The position numbers and the translations under genes are program-made. From contig PLSX01000225.1 of assembly GCA_003165315.1 (NCBI GenBank), forward strand, positions 1 to 44,683: a stretch of DNA of 44,683 bases, read 5' to 3'. The stretch is from Acidobacteriota bacterium. Its GTDB lineage: Bacteria > Acidobacteriota > Terriglobia > UBA7540. The notes below the pieces were generated by a model, which saw only the letters and a program-made list of their open reading frames with translations, had not been told where the DNA came from and did not search any database. This document shows, in pieces, positions 15,932 through 24,241 of the stretch; the stretch's first letter is position 1; the number at the start of each line of letters is the position of its first letter.

Positions 15932-17674
15932 TCACACCGCTGCTCGTTCGTCGATGATTTTGATGGCCAGCATGACCTTGTCATCCATGTGGGTACCACC
16001 TTTGGAGTAGACGGTCACGTCATCGCATACTTTGAGGACGATCTCCTTGGCCTTCTTATCGGTTACCTGATTGACGCTGGAGATCAACCGTTCCGTGCCA
16101 AACTCCTCGCTCTCCACATCCATGGCTTCGGTAATTCCATCCGTGCACAGCAGGAGGATATCGCCAGTCTGGAATTTCACATGGCCGCGATCGAAATGAA
16201 CATCTTCAAAGAGGCCGATCACCATGCCGCCTTCTGTAAGTTGGATGGGTTCGCTCCCAGGGCGCACAATGACGGGCGGAACGTGCCCGCAGTTGATGTA
16301 ATGGATCGCTTTCCGCCGCAGGTCAATGAGCCCCATGAACATGGTCATGTATTTTTCGCCGCGTGTGTCGTTCAGGATCATCTTATTGACGGACTCTGCG
16401 ATGTCGTTGAGGGAGTGCAGATGCAGAACGAGAGCGCGTAAGGTGGCCTGGAGGTTTGACATCACCATGGCGGAGCTGATGCCCTTGCCTTCAACGTCGG
16501 CAACGACAACCAAAAGGGTGCTTGGACCCAGCGTGAGGAAATCGTAGTAGTCACCGCCCACTTCAAAGCAGGGTTCGTTCAAAACCGCAATGTCAAATCC
16601 GGGAAGCACCGGGCTGGTTTCCGGCAGAAGGCTGCGCTGAATGCCGCGGGCCATTGCCATCTCGCGTTCCAGGCGTTCCTTTTCCAGCACGTCATGGTGG
16701 AGCTGGGCATTTTCAAGACTCATCGCCATCTGCCCGGACAGCGTCAGCAGCACGTCAGTATCGTCTTCCGTGAAGCTGCCGGTGGATTTATTCAGCAGCT
16801 GCAAGGTGGCAATGATTTTGGCCGCCTTATTCCGAATGGGTATGGTCAGAATATTGCGCGTGCGAAATCCCGTGCGTTTATCGACTTCGGGGTCAAATCG
16901 ACTATCGGCATAGGCATCGGGAATGTTGACGATTTCTCCCGTGATAGCCACATGGCCGGCGATTCCCCGCCCGCGGGGGAGGCGGATTTCCTGCTTTTCC
17001 ATCCCCTGGGCGATCATGGACCAGATCTCATCGGCCTTTTCATCCACCAGAAACAGCGTGCCGCGCTCGGCTTTCGTGAGGTCCTTGGCCACATCCAGAA
17101 TCTTGCCCAGCAGTTCAACCAGGTCCAGGGTGGAGTTGAATATCTTACTGGCTTCAACCATGGATTGAAGGCGGTTCATATTGTGGTGCATGCCCGCCAG
17201 CAATTCCGCGTCACGCAAAGCGGCGGCAGCCAGCCGCACATGCAGGCGGAAAAACGCAACCAGGACATCGTCTGGCGATTCTGGGGCGGCCAGGAGGAGG
17301 ACACCGGTGGGTTTGGATTCACCAGCGAGTGGGAACGCGCTTAGGAAACCGTAATGGTTATTCTGCGCCCAAAGCGCCAGTTCATCTCCATTCGTTGCGG
17401 AACCCTGATAGGGCTGGGTGGACTTCCCCTGTGCGGCTCTGCCCAATAGCGAATGGCTTGCTGAAACCTCGTGCAAAGTGGCGGGGAAAGCCGGGCTGCC
17501 GGCCGACGCCGCCAGGGTGAGACGTGACTGGCCGTGGTCCAGACGCCAGATTCCGGCAGCGGACACCGGGTAACGGTCCACGAGGCGGGCCACAAGCGCC
17601 TCCAGCACTCCCTGGGGTTCGGAAGGTGTACGGATATCACGGCTCAGCTCGTCAATTTCGTCAATCAGGTTCAT
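15932..17674 (-). CDS. GAF-GAF-SpoIIE (PP2C) serine phosphatase
   Basis: RsbU-type signalling phosphatase that dephosphorylates an anti-anti-sigma factor or other partner. The order is an N-terminal GAF-like domain (about residues 20-170), a second well-formed GAF domain (about 190-345: FNSTLDLVELLGKILDVAKD, RGIAGHVAITGE, NILTIPIRN), a coiled helix (LEKERLEREMAMARGIQRSL) and the SpoIIE domain with its metal-binding motifs (VGGDYYDF, VVADVEGKGISSAMVM, LLLCTDGITEAM). The start at 17674 has GGAGAG upstream and no signal peptide, so it is cytoplasmic; an ATG at 17740 would add 22 residues. No anti-sigma or STAS gene is adjacent. Confidence 0.9.
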   Translation of the reverse strand: MNLIDEIDELSRDIRTPSEPQGVLEALVARLVDRYPVSAAGIWRLDHGQSRLTLAASAGSPAFPATLHEVSASHSLLGRAAQGKSTQPYQGSATNGDELALWAQNNHYGFLSAFPLAGESKPTGVLLLAAPESPDDVLVAFFRLHVRLAAAALRDAELLAGMHHNMNRLQSMVEASKIFNSTLDLVELLGKILDVAKDLTKAERGTLFLVDEKADEIWSMIAQGMEKQEIRLPRGRGIAGHVAITGEIVNIPDAYADSRFDPEVDKRTGFRTRNILTIPIRNKAAKIIATLQLLNKSTGSFTEDDTDVLLTLSGQMAMSLENAQLHHDVLEKERLEREMAMARGIQRSLLPETSPVLPGFDIAVLNEPCFEVGGDYYDFLTLGPSTLLVVVADVEGKGISSAMVMSNLQATLRALVLHLHSLNDIAESVNKMILNDTRGEKYMTMFMGLIDLRRKAIHYINCGHVPPVIVRPGSEPIQLTEGGMVIGLFEDVHFDRGHVKFQTGDILLLCTDGITEAMDVESEEFGTERLISSVNQVTDKKAKEIVLKVCDDVTVYSKGGTHMDDKVMLAIKIIDERAAV

Positions 17675-17749
17675 GGGTGATCTCTCCGCTGTCATTTCTT
17701 TAACCTGGCTAGCCTCGCGGGATGGCAAGCCTTGGCCCAACCCTTGCGG

Positions 17750-18258
17750 GATTCATTCGAGTGTGAGGATGTGCAGTATATAGCTTCAACTCATCCGGTG
17801 TAAACCGATTTTAACCGGGTAACAGACGTTCATTTTCAATGCCGCGGTTTCCGGGCCGTTTCGGTCCCATGGGCAAAAGTGGGTCAGCTGGTCCGTGAAC
17901 TGATCGGCATTCTATTAGAATCATCCCGCCAGCTGAGTGTTTTTCATTAATCCAATTCCACAGCCATCTCGTGAAATCACTCCGTGGGGTTAGAGCCCCT
18001 CCCCCACCACCGTCCCAAATTTGTTTAATCGGACAAACTGGGGTATAATAAGTTAAATTGTTTTTGGGAATGATGCCACGGACGAAATTCATAGGGTCAA
18101 GCAATAAGTGCTTGGCCGCCCTTTGTTACCTGGTTCCCCTGTCAGGGGAGTTGGCGAACGCAGAATCAAGACCTTGCACGCGTTATCCGGCCTGGAATCA
18201 ATAATTTTAGCCGCCCATCGAGCGGTGTGTATACCTTGGGGCCATTGAGGTGAATTGA
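17750..18258 (+). other. 500-bp intergenic region with a candidate promoter
   Basis: Divergent spacer between the phosphatase and the first SGNH gene. I see no gene. A perfect TATAAT at 18044-18049 has TTGTTT 17 bp upstream (18021-18026), a plausible sigma-70 promoter for the SGNH genes with a leader of about 200 nt. GAGGTG (18247-18252) is the ribosome site for the ATG at 18259. Confidence 0.4.
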
Positions 18259-19782
18259 ATGGTGTTGGTTGTCGGGTTGAACGCCCGGGTTTCTGGATTC
18301 TTGAGACAGCGGGAGCTGATCCGGCCGTTGGTATTTCTGCCAGCACTGATCATGGTGATTTTCTTTACGGCCAAGTGGTGCTCACCAGACGGCGCTCCCG
18401 CCCCTCCTCTTGATTCCTTCATTCTTTCCTTACGTTCTTTGGAAAATCTGCGGTCCGGGAAAGTCCGCGTTCTGCATTTTGGCGACTCACACATCGCCTC
18501 GGACAATGAAAGCTCCGTGGTGCGAACTTCCCTGCAGAATCGTTTCGGCGATGGTGGCCCGGGCTTGGGGCTTCCCTGGAAAGGTCCCCGCCTCTATACG
18601 GTCAACTACACCTATGGGAATACCTACGGTTGGCAGCGCACTCATCCTGCCTACAACAGCCCGATTGAAGACACCGGCCTGGCACTAAGTTACATTGAAG
18701 CCCAATCCCCCAACGAGAGGGCTTGGATTGAGGCGACGGGCAGCGAGTTTCGCGTCGACTACCTGGCGCAGCCCGGAGGAGGCGACGCGGAATTCCTGCT
18801 CGACGGTATGTCGTTGGGGCAGAGAAGGATGAGCGCCGACTCACCGCACATGCAAGTAGCGCGTTTTCAAGCGCCTGGACCCGATGCGCCTCACCGCTTT
18901 GAAATTCGTACCCTAAATTCCGGAAGCGTTAGAATCCTCGGCGTTTCGGTAGAGAAGTCGGGCTCTGGGGTTATTTACAGCGCCCTGGGTCTGGTGGGCG
19001 CACGGGCGGAGTACCTTCTGAAGTGCCGCGAAGAGACCTTTACCGCGCAGATCGCCGCTGAGAAGCCTGATCTGGTTATTCTGGGTTACGGGACCAATGA
19101 ATCGAGCGGGTCGTATCTTGATGAAAACGCTTATTCCACCGCTCTTTCCACGATCATCTCGCGCATCCATCGTGCTGCTCCCTCGGCTTTGGTCATCCTG
19201 TTGACTCCCCCGGACCGTGGTGATAGCCATCCCAGTCAAGCGCAGCACATCCAAACGATATTGCAGGAAGTCATTGTGGCTCAGCGAGCTGCGGCTTGGA
19301 ACCAAGGCGCCATCCTGTTGGACCTCCACACCGCCATGGGGGGCGCGGGATCGGCGGAACATTGGGCCGCCATCCAGCCTCCACTGGCCCGGCCTGACAT
19401 GACCCACTTCACCAACGAGGGGTACAACCTTTTGGGCCGCTACATCGCGGGCGGAATCATGAAGTTATACGATTCTGGACCCGAATCCGTTGAGTCCGCC
19501 TCGCTGGAAGGCACCACGCGTCCGGGAGAACTTTTGCCTCCGCTCTATTCCGGAATGAAGGGAGCGGGCGCCCTGTCGGCAAAAAATCAGGGCGAGTATC
19601 CCGGAGAATCCCGGCGTATCCCGGCACAAATATACTATTTCCTGCAGAACAACGGCCAGGTTGTGGTGACCAATGACCTCTCCTCCGTGGATGACCGTAA
19701 CGGCCGGGTGATCACCGCCGATCAGGCACGATGTTTGTTGCGCGGGAAAGCCTCCCCTTGCGATAATACTGCCCAATGGTAG
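18259..19782 (+). CDS. SGNH/GDSL hydrolase-like membrane-anchored protein 1
   Basis: A 507-aa SGNH-fold esterase or acyltransferase. A membrane segment lies at about residues 23-40 (LVFLPALIMVIFFTAKW), so the domain is periplasmic. Block I is VLHFGDSHIASD (Ser about 77), followed by RFGDGGPGLGLPWKG; block III is GYGTNESSG (Asn about 279); block V is DMTHFTNEGY (Asp and His about 380-383). All three catalytic positions are present. The family acts on acetyl or acyl groups of polysaccharides and often accompanies MBOAT O-acyltransferases. GAGGTG lies 6 nt before the ATG. Its stop overlaps the start of the next SGNH gene by 7 nt. The last 90 residues are low complexity and look non-catalytic. 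Confidence 0.85.
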   Translation: MVLVVGLNARVSGFLRQRELIRPLVFLPALIMVIFFTAKWCSPDGAPAPPLDSFILSLRSLENLRSGKVRVLHFGDSHIASDNESSVVRTSLQNRFGDGGPGLGLPWKGPRLYTVNYTYGNTYGWQRTHPAYNSPIEDTGLALSYIEAQSPNERAWIEATGSEFRVDYLAQPGGGDAEFLLDGMSLGQRRMSADSPHMQVARFQAPGPDAPHRFEIRTLNSGSVRILGVSVEKSGSGVIYSALGLVGARAEYLLKCREETFTAQIAAEKPDLVILGYGTNESSGSYLDENAYSTALSTIISRIHRAAPSALVILLTPPDRGDSHPSQAQHIQTILQEVIVAQRAAAWNQGAILLDLHTAMGGAGSAEHWAAIQPPLARPDMTHFTNEGYNLLGRYIAGGIMKLYDSGPESVESASLEGTTRPGELLPPLYSGMKGAGALSAKNQGEYPGESRRIPAQIYYFLQNNGQVVVTNDLSSVDDRNGRVITADQARCLLRGKASPCDNTAQW

Positions 19783-21554
19783 ACAAAAGTCGGTCATCTT
19801 GGCGCAGGGCAGCGGCGGGAATCGCGTTTACCCTCATTTTCGCGGTCAATTTTCCCAGGAATTCGTCTTATGCCGCAGGCTATGTTACCAGTCCCGCGCA
19901 GACCACCTCGACCCCGCCCAAGAAGAAGACCACACGGCACGCTCGCCCAAAGCCCAAGCCTTTAAAGCCCGTTCCTTTAGATCAACTTGCGCCAGTCCCC
20001 ATTGAATTGGGCGAATCCGGCCAGAATCCCCTGGCGACTTTCTTCGAGGGACTGGCGAAACTTGAGGCTCACCCCGCAAGCTCGCCGGAAGCGGTTCCAG
20101 GAACCAACCCGCCGTCGCCGAATCCTGAGCCTCCATCCCCCAATCCAGTGCAGCCGCAAGCAGGATCGCCGCCTTCGACGGATCCCAATGCTGCTCCTCC
20201 AGGTACGATTCCGCCATCTGCCGGCTCTCAAGCGCCGACGCACCCGCTGCAACCTCCGGCAAGTCTTGAATACACTTCGTCAGCCCAGCCCAATGTGGTT
20301 CGAGTCATCCATTTTGGGGATTCCCACGTGGCGTCCGACTATTGGGCCGGCGTCTTGCGGGAGAAGCTTCAGGCGCGGTTTGGCGATGGGGGACCTGGGT
20401 TTGTCCTTCCTGGCAAGCCCTGGCTCGGCATCCGGTATGCGGAAGCCCGGTCGCTGGACGGCCAGGGTTGGCGAACCGACGGCCTGAAGTATACGGAGCG
20501 GGATGGCGTGGTCGGCCTGGGCGGCATGAGTTTGGAGAGTTACCGCGAGGCCAGCCCCGCATCGGCCTCGGCGACTTTTTCCCAATTTCAGATCCTCGCT
20601 GCCACGGCTCCCGGCTCGTCCTGCTTGAAGGTGCAGGTGGATGATGCCGACGCGAATGACCTCAGCTCGCAGGTGGAGCACGTGGTTTCCGCTGCCGCGC
20701 CCCCCGCGCCTGACGATCGGGTTCCCGAGCCCAGCCCCAAATCACTGGGAGGAGGAGCGGCTGAGCCGCCTGCGCCGCCGGCTCCCATCGTTTCGCTGAA
20801 GCGCAGCAGGAAGCGCCGCAAGCCCAGACCTGCGGTGCCGCAAGGGCCTCCGTTCACGCCATGGCCCGCGGGTTCTCCTCTCGATCTGGTCGAGCTGGGC
20901 AATTCCACGCCGCTTGCCGTTGGCCCTCATCAGGTTTCCATTCGCAGCAGTTGCGGACCCCAGGCGCGTTTGCTGGGAGTTGAGCTTTACAACGGCCATC
21001 CGGGGGTCGTTTATGATACCGACGGAGTGAATGGCGCGCGGTTGGAAGATTTGGAAAAACCCCTGCCCGCCCTGAGGGCTGCCCTGGTGAACAATGCTGC
21101 ACCCTCCTTAATCATCGTGTCTTACGGCACCAACGACATTGGGATGAGCGGCTTTTCCTCCAGTGAATATGAGGAGCGGGCCTTCCAGATTCTGACAAAG
21201 CTCAGGCAGGATGCCGGCAATGCGTCAATATTGGTGACCGGCCCCACGGATCGGGGCAGCCCGCGCCGGAGAACTCGCGCCCTGCTCCAGGCGGGGCAGG
21301 CGGCTCTTCAACCTGCCTTGCGCAAGGCGGCGCAGCGGGCCGGATGCGCCTATTGGGATCAGCAGGCCGCCATGGGCGGCCCCGGCTCCATGACGCGCTG
21401 GGTTCGGGCGGGCCTGGCCCAATACGATTACGTCCATTTTGTCGGTACGGGCTACCAGAAACTGGCCAACATGCTCTATGACCAGATGATGGTGGAATAC
21501 GGAAATTTTGTCCGCACGCCCCCGCCACAATCCCCCGCCACCGGCACGCCCTAA
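19776..21554 (+). CDS. SGNH/GDSL hydrolase-like secreted protein 2
   Basis: A 592-aa paralogue of the preceding gene, translationally coupled to it (7-nt overlap). It has an N-terminal signal sequence (AGIAFTLIFAVNF), then a Pro/Ser/Thr-rich linker (about residues 40-170) suited to crossing periplasm or peptidoglycan. The SGNH domain has VIHFGDSHVASDYW (about 178-190), RFGDGGPGFVLPGKPW, SYGTNDIGM (about 448) and DYVHFVGTGY (about 550). A second Pro-rich and basic insertion (PAPPAPIVSLKRSRKRRKPRP) splits the domain between blocks I and III. The order matches protein 1, so both probably act on the same substrate. A role in polysaccharide deacylation or acylation is inferred from the MBOAT gene at 29101. 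Confidence 0.82.
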   Translation: MVDKSRSSWRRAAAGIAFTLIFAVNFPRNSSYAAGYVTSPAQTTSTPPKKKTTRHARPKPKPLKPVPLDQLAPVPIELGESGQNPLATFFEGLAKLEAHPASSPEAVPGTNPPSPNPEPPSPNPVQPQAGSPPSTDPNAAPPGTIPPSAGSQAPTHPLQPPASLEYTSSAQPNVVRVIHFGDSHVASDYWAGVLREKLQARFGDGGPGFVLPGKPWLGIRYAEARSLDGQGWRTDGLKYTERDGVVGLGGMSLESYREASPASASATFSQFQILAATAPGSSCLKVQVDDADANDLSSQVEHVVSAAAPPAPDDRVPEPSPKSLGGGAAEPPAPPAPIVSLKRSRKRRKPRPAVPQGPPFTPWPAGSPLDLVELGNSTPLAVGPHQVSIRSSCGPQARLLGVELYNGHPGVVYDTDGVNGARLEDLEKPLPALRAALVNNAAPSLIIVSYGTNDIGMSGFSSSEYEERAFQILTKLRQDAGNASILVTGPTDRGSPRRRTRALLQAGQAALQPALRKAAQRAGCAYWDQQAAMGGPGSMTRWVRAGLAQYDYVHFVGTGYQKLANMLYDQMMVEYGNFVRTPPPQSPATGTP

Positions 21555-21603
21555 GCGTCCGCGGAAGAGTGCTTTACCAGCGACGTAACGGCGATGGAAT
21601 TTA

Positions 21604-21619
21604 TCCCGATTTATCGGGA
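21604..21619. repeat. Short hairpin in a gene-free stretch
   Basis: TCCCGAT-TT-ATCGGGA is a 7-bp stem in a 290-bp stretch (21555-21846) containing further repeat-like text (ggcggtttatcccg in reverse, 21650-21670). It lies about 50 nt after the SGNH2 stop with no T-run. Only the VapC fragment follows before the next gene. Confidence 0.4.
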
Positions 21620-21708
21620 CATCGCCATCACTCCAATTATTGCCATCGGCAATTGGCGGGATAAACCCGCCTCTACGACCTCTTCGCTGCCTGTTAAGCG
21701 GCAATTCC

Positions 21709-21791
21709 GATAGCTCCGTCTGGATTGATTTCCTCAGTTCCCGGCCAGGCCCGGGCGGGCAGGAACTCCGGCGATTGATCGAGGATGCTGC
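21709..21791 (+). pseudogene. VapC (PIN) fragment
   Basis: Eighty-three bases match 23724-23806, inside the intact VapC gene, with two mismatches (positions in gcgattgatc against gcggctgatc). In that frame they encode the catalytic start DSSVWIDFLSSRPG and about 27 residues. Similarity ends abruptly at both sides, with no start codon or VapB upstream. It is a partial copy left by duplication or recombination. Confidence 0.8.
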
Positions 21792-21846
21792 CCTGCAGGC
21801 ATCTTTGTTCTAGCCCCCCAACATCACCAATGGTAACCTGATCGAT

Positions 21847-22113
21847 ATGGGAAACCCTGCCATAGACACAGCGCTAGACGGTCTTCTGGACCCGTTGAGC
21901 CGCTGCCTCGACGCCGAATCTGCCCGGCGAGTGACGGAATTCCGAATTGAGCCAGCGGTGCAATCGCGAATCGACACCCTTGCCGAAAGAGCCAATCATG
22001 GATTGCTCAGCGACGAGGAAAGGGCAGAATATGAGGCCTTCATCAACCTGGGGGACTTCATCTCCATTTTAAAGCTGAAGGCCCGGCGACACCTGGACTT
22101 GAATCAAATATAG
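21847..22113 (+). CDS. Small protein of the type paired with HNH endonucleases
   Basis: An 88-aa acidic, helical protein: LLDPLSRCLDAESARRV, then VQSRIDTLAERANHGLLSDEERAEYEAFI and ISILKLKARRHL. I recognise it as a common small hypothetical family usually encoded directly upstream of an HNH endonuclease, which is also the case here, although the endonuclease is broken. Whether it is an antitoxin is not established. The ATG at 21847 has only a weak ribosome site. The frame is intact. Confidence 0.7.
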   Translation: MGNPAIDTALDGLLDPLSRCLDAESARRVTEFRIEPAVQSRIDTLAERANHGLLSDEERAEYEAFINLGDFISILKLKARRHLDLNQI

Positions 22114-22115
22114 CG

Positions 22116-22269
22116 ATGGACGCCGCAACGCGGGACCTTGTCCGGCGCCGGACGGATCACCGTTGAAGGGATCACGCCCGCCGGTCGTGCCACGGTGATG
22201 GTGCTCGCTATGAATGACGCCCGCCGCCTGGAATTACGTTCCCAGCTTTCGGCTCATAACCAATTTTGA
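22116..22269 (+). pseudogene. HNH endonuclease remnant with the nuclease core deleted
   Basis: An ATG 3 nt after the previous stop opens MDAATRDLVRRR, the typical start of the HNH nuclease that accompanies the upstream family. The frame stops after about 16 codons. In another frame from 22162 the family's C-terminal ending is readable (VEGITPAGRATVMVLAMNDA, then RLELRSQL, ending at TGA 22267-22269). The two ends are joined with the whole HNH domain, about 100 residues or more, missing. The assignment rests on remembered family endings. Confidence 0.7.
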
Positions 22270-22402
22270 GCGTGTAGCTTGGAGTTGCGCGCACTCTGCG
22301 CCACTCCGGGGCGCGGAATGGGTTCAGCTTTCCGGGTTTCTTACGCCATAGAACGAAACGCCGCAGACAAACGCAAACTGCCCTTGAGTCTTCGCCATAC
22401 TG
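22270..22402. repeat. Toxin-module-associated repeat, copy A
   Basis: About 133 bp starting agcgtgtagc-ttggagttg and including gcgcggaatgggttcagctt and ccgcagac-aaacgcaaactg. The same text occurs at 24105-24241 and, shortened, at 23386-23466. It begins directly after the HNH remnant's stop. Confidence 0.8.
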
Positions 22403-22461
22403 CCGGGGAATTCGTCTCGGAGCCAAATTCCTGAGCGCTGCCTGCCTCGGAGTAATCGGCT

Positions 22462-22851
22462 TCACCAGGCTTCGATTCTGATACCTTCAACGGCGCTGAA
22501 GTGCGCGTCGCGGGTTACCAGCGTGAGGTCGTATTGCGCGGCGTGGGCGGCGATCTAAATGTCATTTTCTGGGATCGGACGTCCCTTTGCTCTCAGCAAT
22601 TCGCGAATTTTTCCGTAGTGGCGCGCCGTGGAGACATCGCAGTTAAGCACCACGAATTTGGCTGCAAGCTCCTCCACCCTCGACAAATTGGAGCCGACGC
22701 GGGCCGACTTTTGTGCGCCGTAGAACAGCTCTCCCACGACGATGCTGGAAAGGAATGTTAAGCCGCCCTGGTTAAGGGAAGCGCGCACCGCGTCCTCCCC
22801 AGCAAGCAGTGCCACTACAATATTGGTGTCAAGGAGAAAGCTACCAGGCAT
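22462..22851 (-). pseudogene. VapC toxin gene interrupted by an amber codon
   Basis: PIN-domain ribonuclease, normally about 129 aa. Catalytic acids are visible: FLLDTNIVVALL (Asp), VVGELFYGA (Glu), IPENDI (Asp) and, after the interruption, LVTRDAHF (Asp). An in-frame TAG replaces the usual Trp after ENDI (22555-22557), followed by uninterrupted IAAHAAQYDLTLVTRDAHF to EAW and a stop at 22462. One base change therefore removes the fourth acid and the C-terminal helix. The start at 22851 overlaps the end of the antitoxin gene by 11 nt, the standard arrangement. A selenocysteine-like readthrough is not suggested by anything nearby. Confidence 0.85.
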
Positions 22852-23068
22852 TCGGGTCGACCTTTTCGCAGCCTTCCTCAACTGCGATCATCATCTGGCG
22901 GGCGTCTTCGGCCGTTATGGCGCCGGCAAGCGGCAACAGATCCCGGGCGGGAACTCCTTGCGGTTTATGGCTCACCAGTGACCTGACGACGTCCAGCACA
23001 AGTTGTTGCTGCGACGCCGGCAACTCATGCAAGCGTTCAACGATTTCCTGGGTTATCGAAGGGTCCAT
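22841..23068 (-). CDS. VapB-type antitoxin
   Basis: Small antitoxin upstream of, and overlapping, the broken vapC gene. The 75-aa product (MDPSITQEIVERLHELPASQ, then LVLDVVRSLVSHKP and ITAEDARQMMIAVEEGCEKV) has an N-terminal helical DUF2281-like region and an acidic C-terminal tail that would bind the PIN toxin. The ATG at 23068 is preferred because GAGGAG lies 8 nt upstream; the one at 23074 is too close to it. With its toxin disabled the antitoxin may be free to decay, but the frame is still open. Confidence 0.75.
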   Translation of the reverse strand: MDPSITQEIVERLHELPASQQQLVLDVVRSLVSHKPQGVPARDLLPLAGAITAEDARQMMIAVEEGCEKVDPNAW

Positions 23069-23385
23069 AGGCATTTCTCCTCAGCCAATCCAAACACTTC
23101 AGAGGTCCCGTCAGGACCACCTGAGGGGATTATAAACTGCCTTTCACCCCCGCGTCAGGAATTCAAGCCGCCAACCGCCCACGGATATTTGATCGGTGTT
23201 TGTTATCGGCGAAGACGCGGTCGCAATTTGCGTCCACCCCGCGGCGGGTCATCCGGCGCCGTGTACGGGGCGGCTTTTGCACGCCCATCCAACGCGGGGG
23301 GCACTGACCGGGGACGTGGCCAGCGGGTAGCCCGTCTAATCAGAGTTCTGCGCGTTCTGCACGACTCATGGGCGGGGAGTGTGTT

Positions 23386-23466
23386 TAACTTCACCGGCTT
23401 ATTTACGGCAAGGAACGAAAAGCCGCAGACTAACACAACCCGTGCGTAAGTCTTCGCTACACTGCT
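23386..23466. repeat. Toxin-module-associated repeat, copy C (partial)
   Basis: The part tttaacttcaccgg to cgctacactgct matches the right half of the repeats at 22270 and 24105, including ggaacgaaaagccgcagacta. It lies immediately upstream of the intact VapBC promoter. Confidence 0.75.
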
Positions 23467-23485
23467 TTTGGAACCCATACACACA

Positions 23486-23508
23486 AATATCAAATATTGG
23501 TGTATGAT
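23486..23508 (+). promoter_or_regulatory. Candidate VapBC operator and -10 box
   Basis: The palindrome AATAT-CAA-ATATT (23486-23498) stands directly before TATGAT (23503-23508), five of six matches to the -10 consensus. Only six bases separate it from the VapB ATG, so transcription would begin at or near the start codon, giving a leaderless message. VapB-type proteins bind such inverted repeats to autoregulate. This is inference from layout. Confidence 0.45.
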
Positions 23509-23514
23509 GGCGCT

Positions 23515-23715
23515 ATGAGCAGAACCAACATTGAAATTGACGACCAACTGGTGCGCGAGGCGCAGAAGCTGACGGGTCTGAAGACCAAGCGTGCGGTGGT
23601 TAACGGGGCCCTCGAGCTGCTGGTGAGGACGGAAAGGCGCAAAGGGTTGCTGCGATATTACGGCAGCGGCGTTTGGAAAGGCGAATTGCGCTCCATGCGG
23701 AGGAACCGCGTTTGA
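23515..23715 (+). CDS. vapB: VapB antitoxin (ribbon-helix-helix type)
   Basis: A 66-aa antitoxin of the VapB/Arc class. MSRTNIEIDDQLVREAQKLT is the family's beta strand and first helix, KTKRAVVNGALELLV the second helix, and the rest (YYGSGVWKGELRSMRRNRV) the toxin-binding tail with its typical GSG-W-GEL run. It should repress its own promoter through the palindrome just upstream and neutralise the following PIN toxin. The ATG at 23515 matches the family start; no Shine-Dalgarno is visible, consistent with a leaderless message. It overlaps vapC. Confidence 0.9.
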   Translation: MSRTNIEIDDQLVREAQKLTGLKTKRAVVNGALELLVRTERRKGLLRYYGSGVWKGELRSMRRNRV

Positions 23716-24101
23716 TCCTCGTGGATAGCTCCGTCTGGATTGATTTCCTCAGTTCCCGGCCAGGCCCGGGCGGGCAGGAACTCCGGCGGCTGATCGAGGA
23801 TGCTGCGCCGGTGGCGATAACGGGCGTCGTGGTGACGGAGGTTCTTCAGGGCCTGAGGCGCGACGTCAAACGCATCGAAGCCGATCTCTCCCTTTTTGAC
23901 CTTCTGGAAGCCAGCGGTTTCGCAACCTACCGGAATGCCGCAGCTCTGTTCCGCTTGGCGCGCTCGAAAGGCATAAGTCTGACCACACCCGATGCCCTGA
24001 TCGCCGCCATCGCGGTTGAGAACGGCGCAGAAGTCTTTTCGCTTGACCGCGACTTTGTGAGAATGGCTCCTCTGGCCGGCTTCCGGCTGCATCAACCTTA
24101 G
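23712..24101 (+). CDS. vapC: VapC toxin, PIN-domain ribonuclease
   Basis: Metal-dependent RNase of a type II toxin-antitoxin pair. All four acids are visible: LVDSSVWIDFL (Asp), VVVTEVLQGLR (Glu), TTPDALIAAIA (Asp) and SLDRDFVRM (Asp). The natural N-terminus LILVDSS suggests initiation at the TTG at 23712, which overlaps the VapB stop in TTGA; an ATG at 23673 inside vapB would add 13 residues unlike the family. At 129 aa it is full length. A fragment of the same gene lies 2 kb upstream, and repeat copy B starts 4 nt after the stop. This is the only toxin gene in the accessory block that appears intact. Confidence 0.9.
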   Translation: MILVDSSVWIDFLSSRPGPGGQELRRLIEDAAPVAITGVVVTEVLQGLRRDVKRIEADLSLFDLLEASGFATYRNAAALFRLARSKGISLTTPDALIAAIAVENGAEVFSLDRDFVRMAPLAGFRLHQP

Positions 24102-24104
24102 CTC

Positions 24105-24241
24105 AGCGTGTAGCCTGGAGTTGTGCTCACTCTGCGCCGCTCCGGGGCGCGGAATGGGTTCAGCTTCACCGGGTTATCTGCGCCAAGGAACGAAAAGCCG
24201 CAGACTAACGCAAACTGCGCGTAAGTCTGCGCTACGCTGCT
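24105..24241. repeat. Toxin-module-associated repeat, copy B
   Basis: Best-preserved copy (about 137 bp). It carries a hairpin with 12-bp arms 24200-24211 and 24219-24230 (gcagactaacgc/gcgtaagtctgc, one mismatch). It begins just after the VapC stop and ends where the next truncated gene fragment begins. Confidence 0.8.

Noticed and set aside
18001..18258. tRNA or small structured RNA before the first SGNH gene
   Set aside because: No cloverleaf and no consistent stem could be traced; only a candidate promoter is supported.
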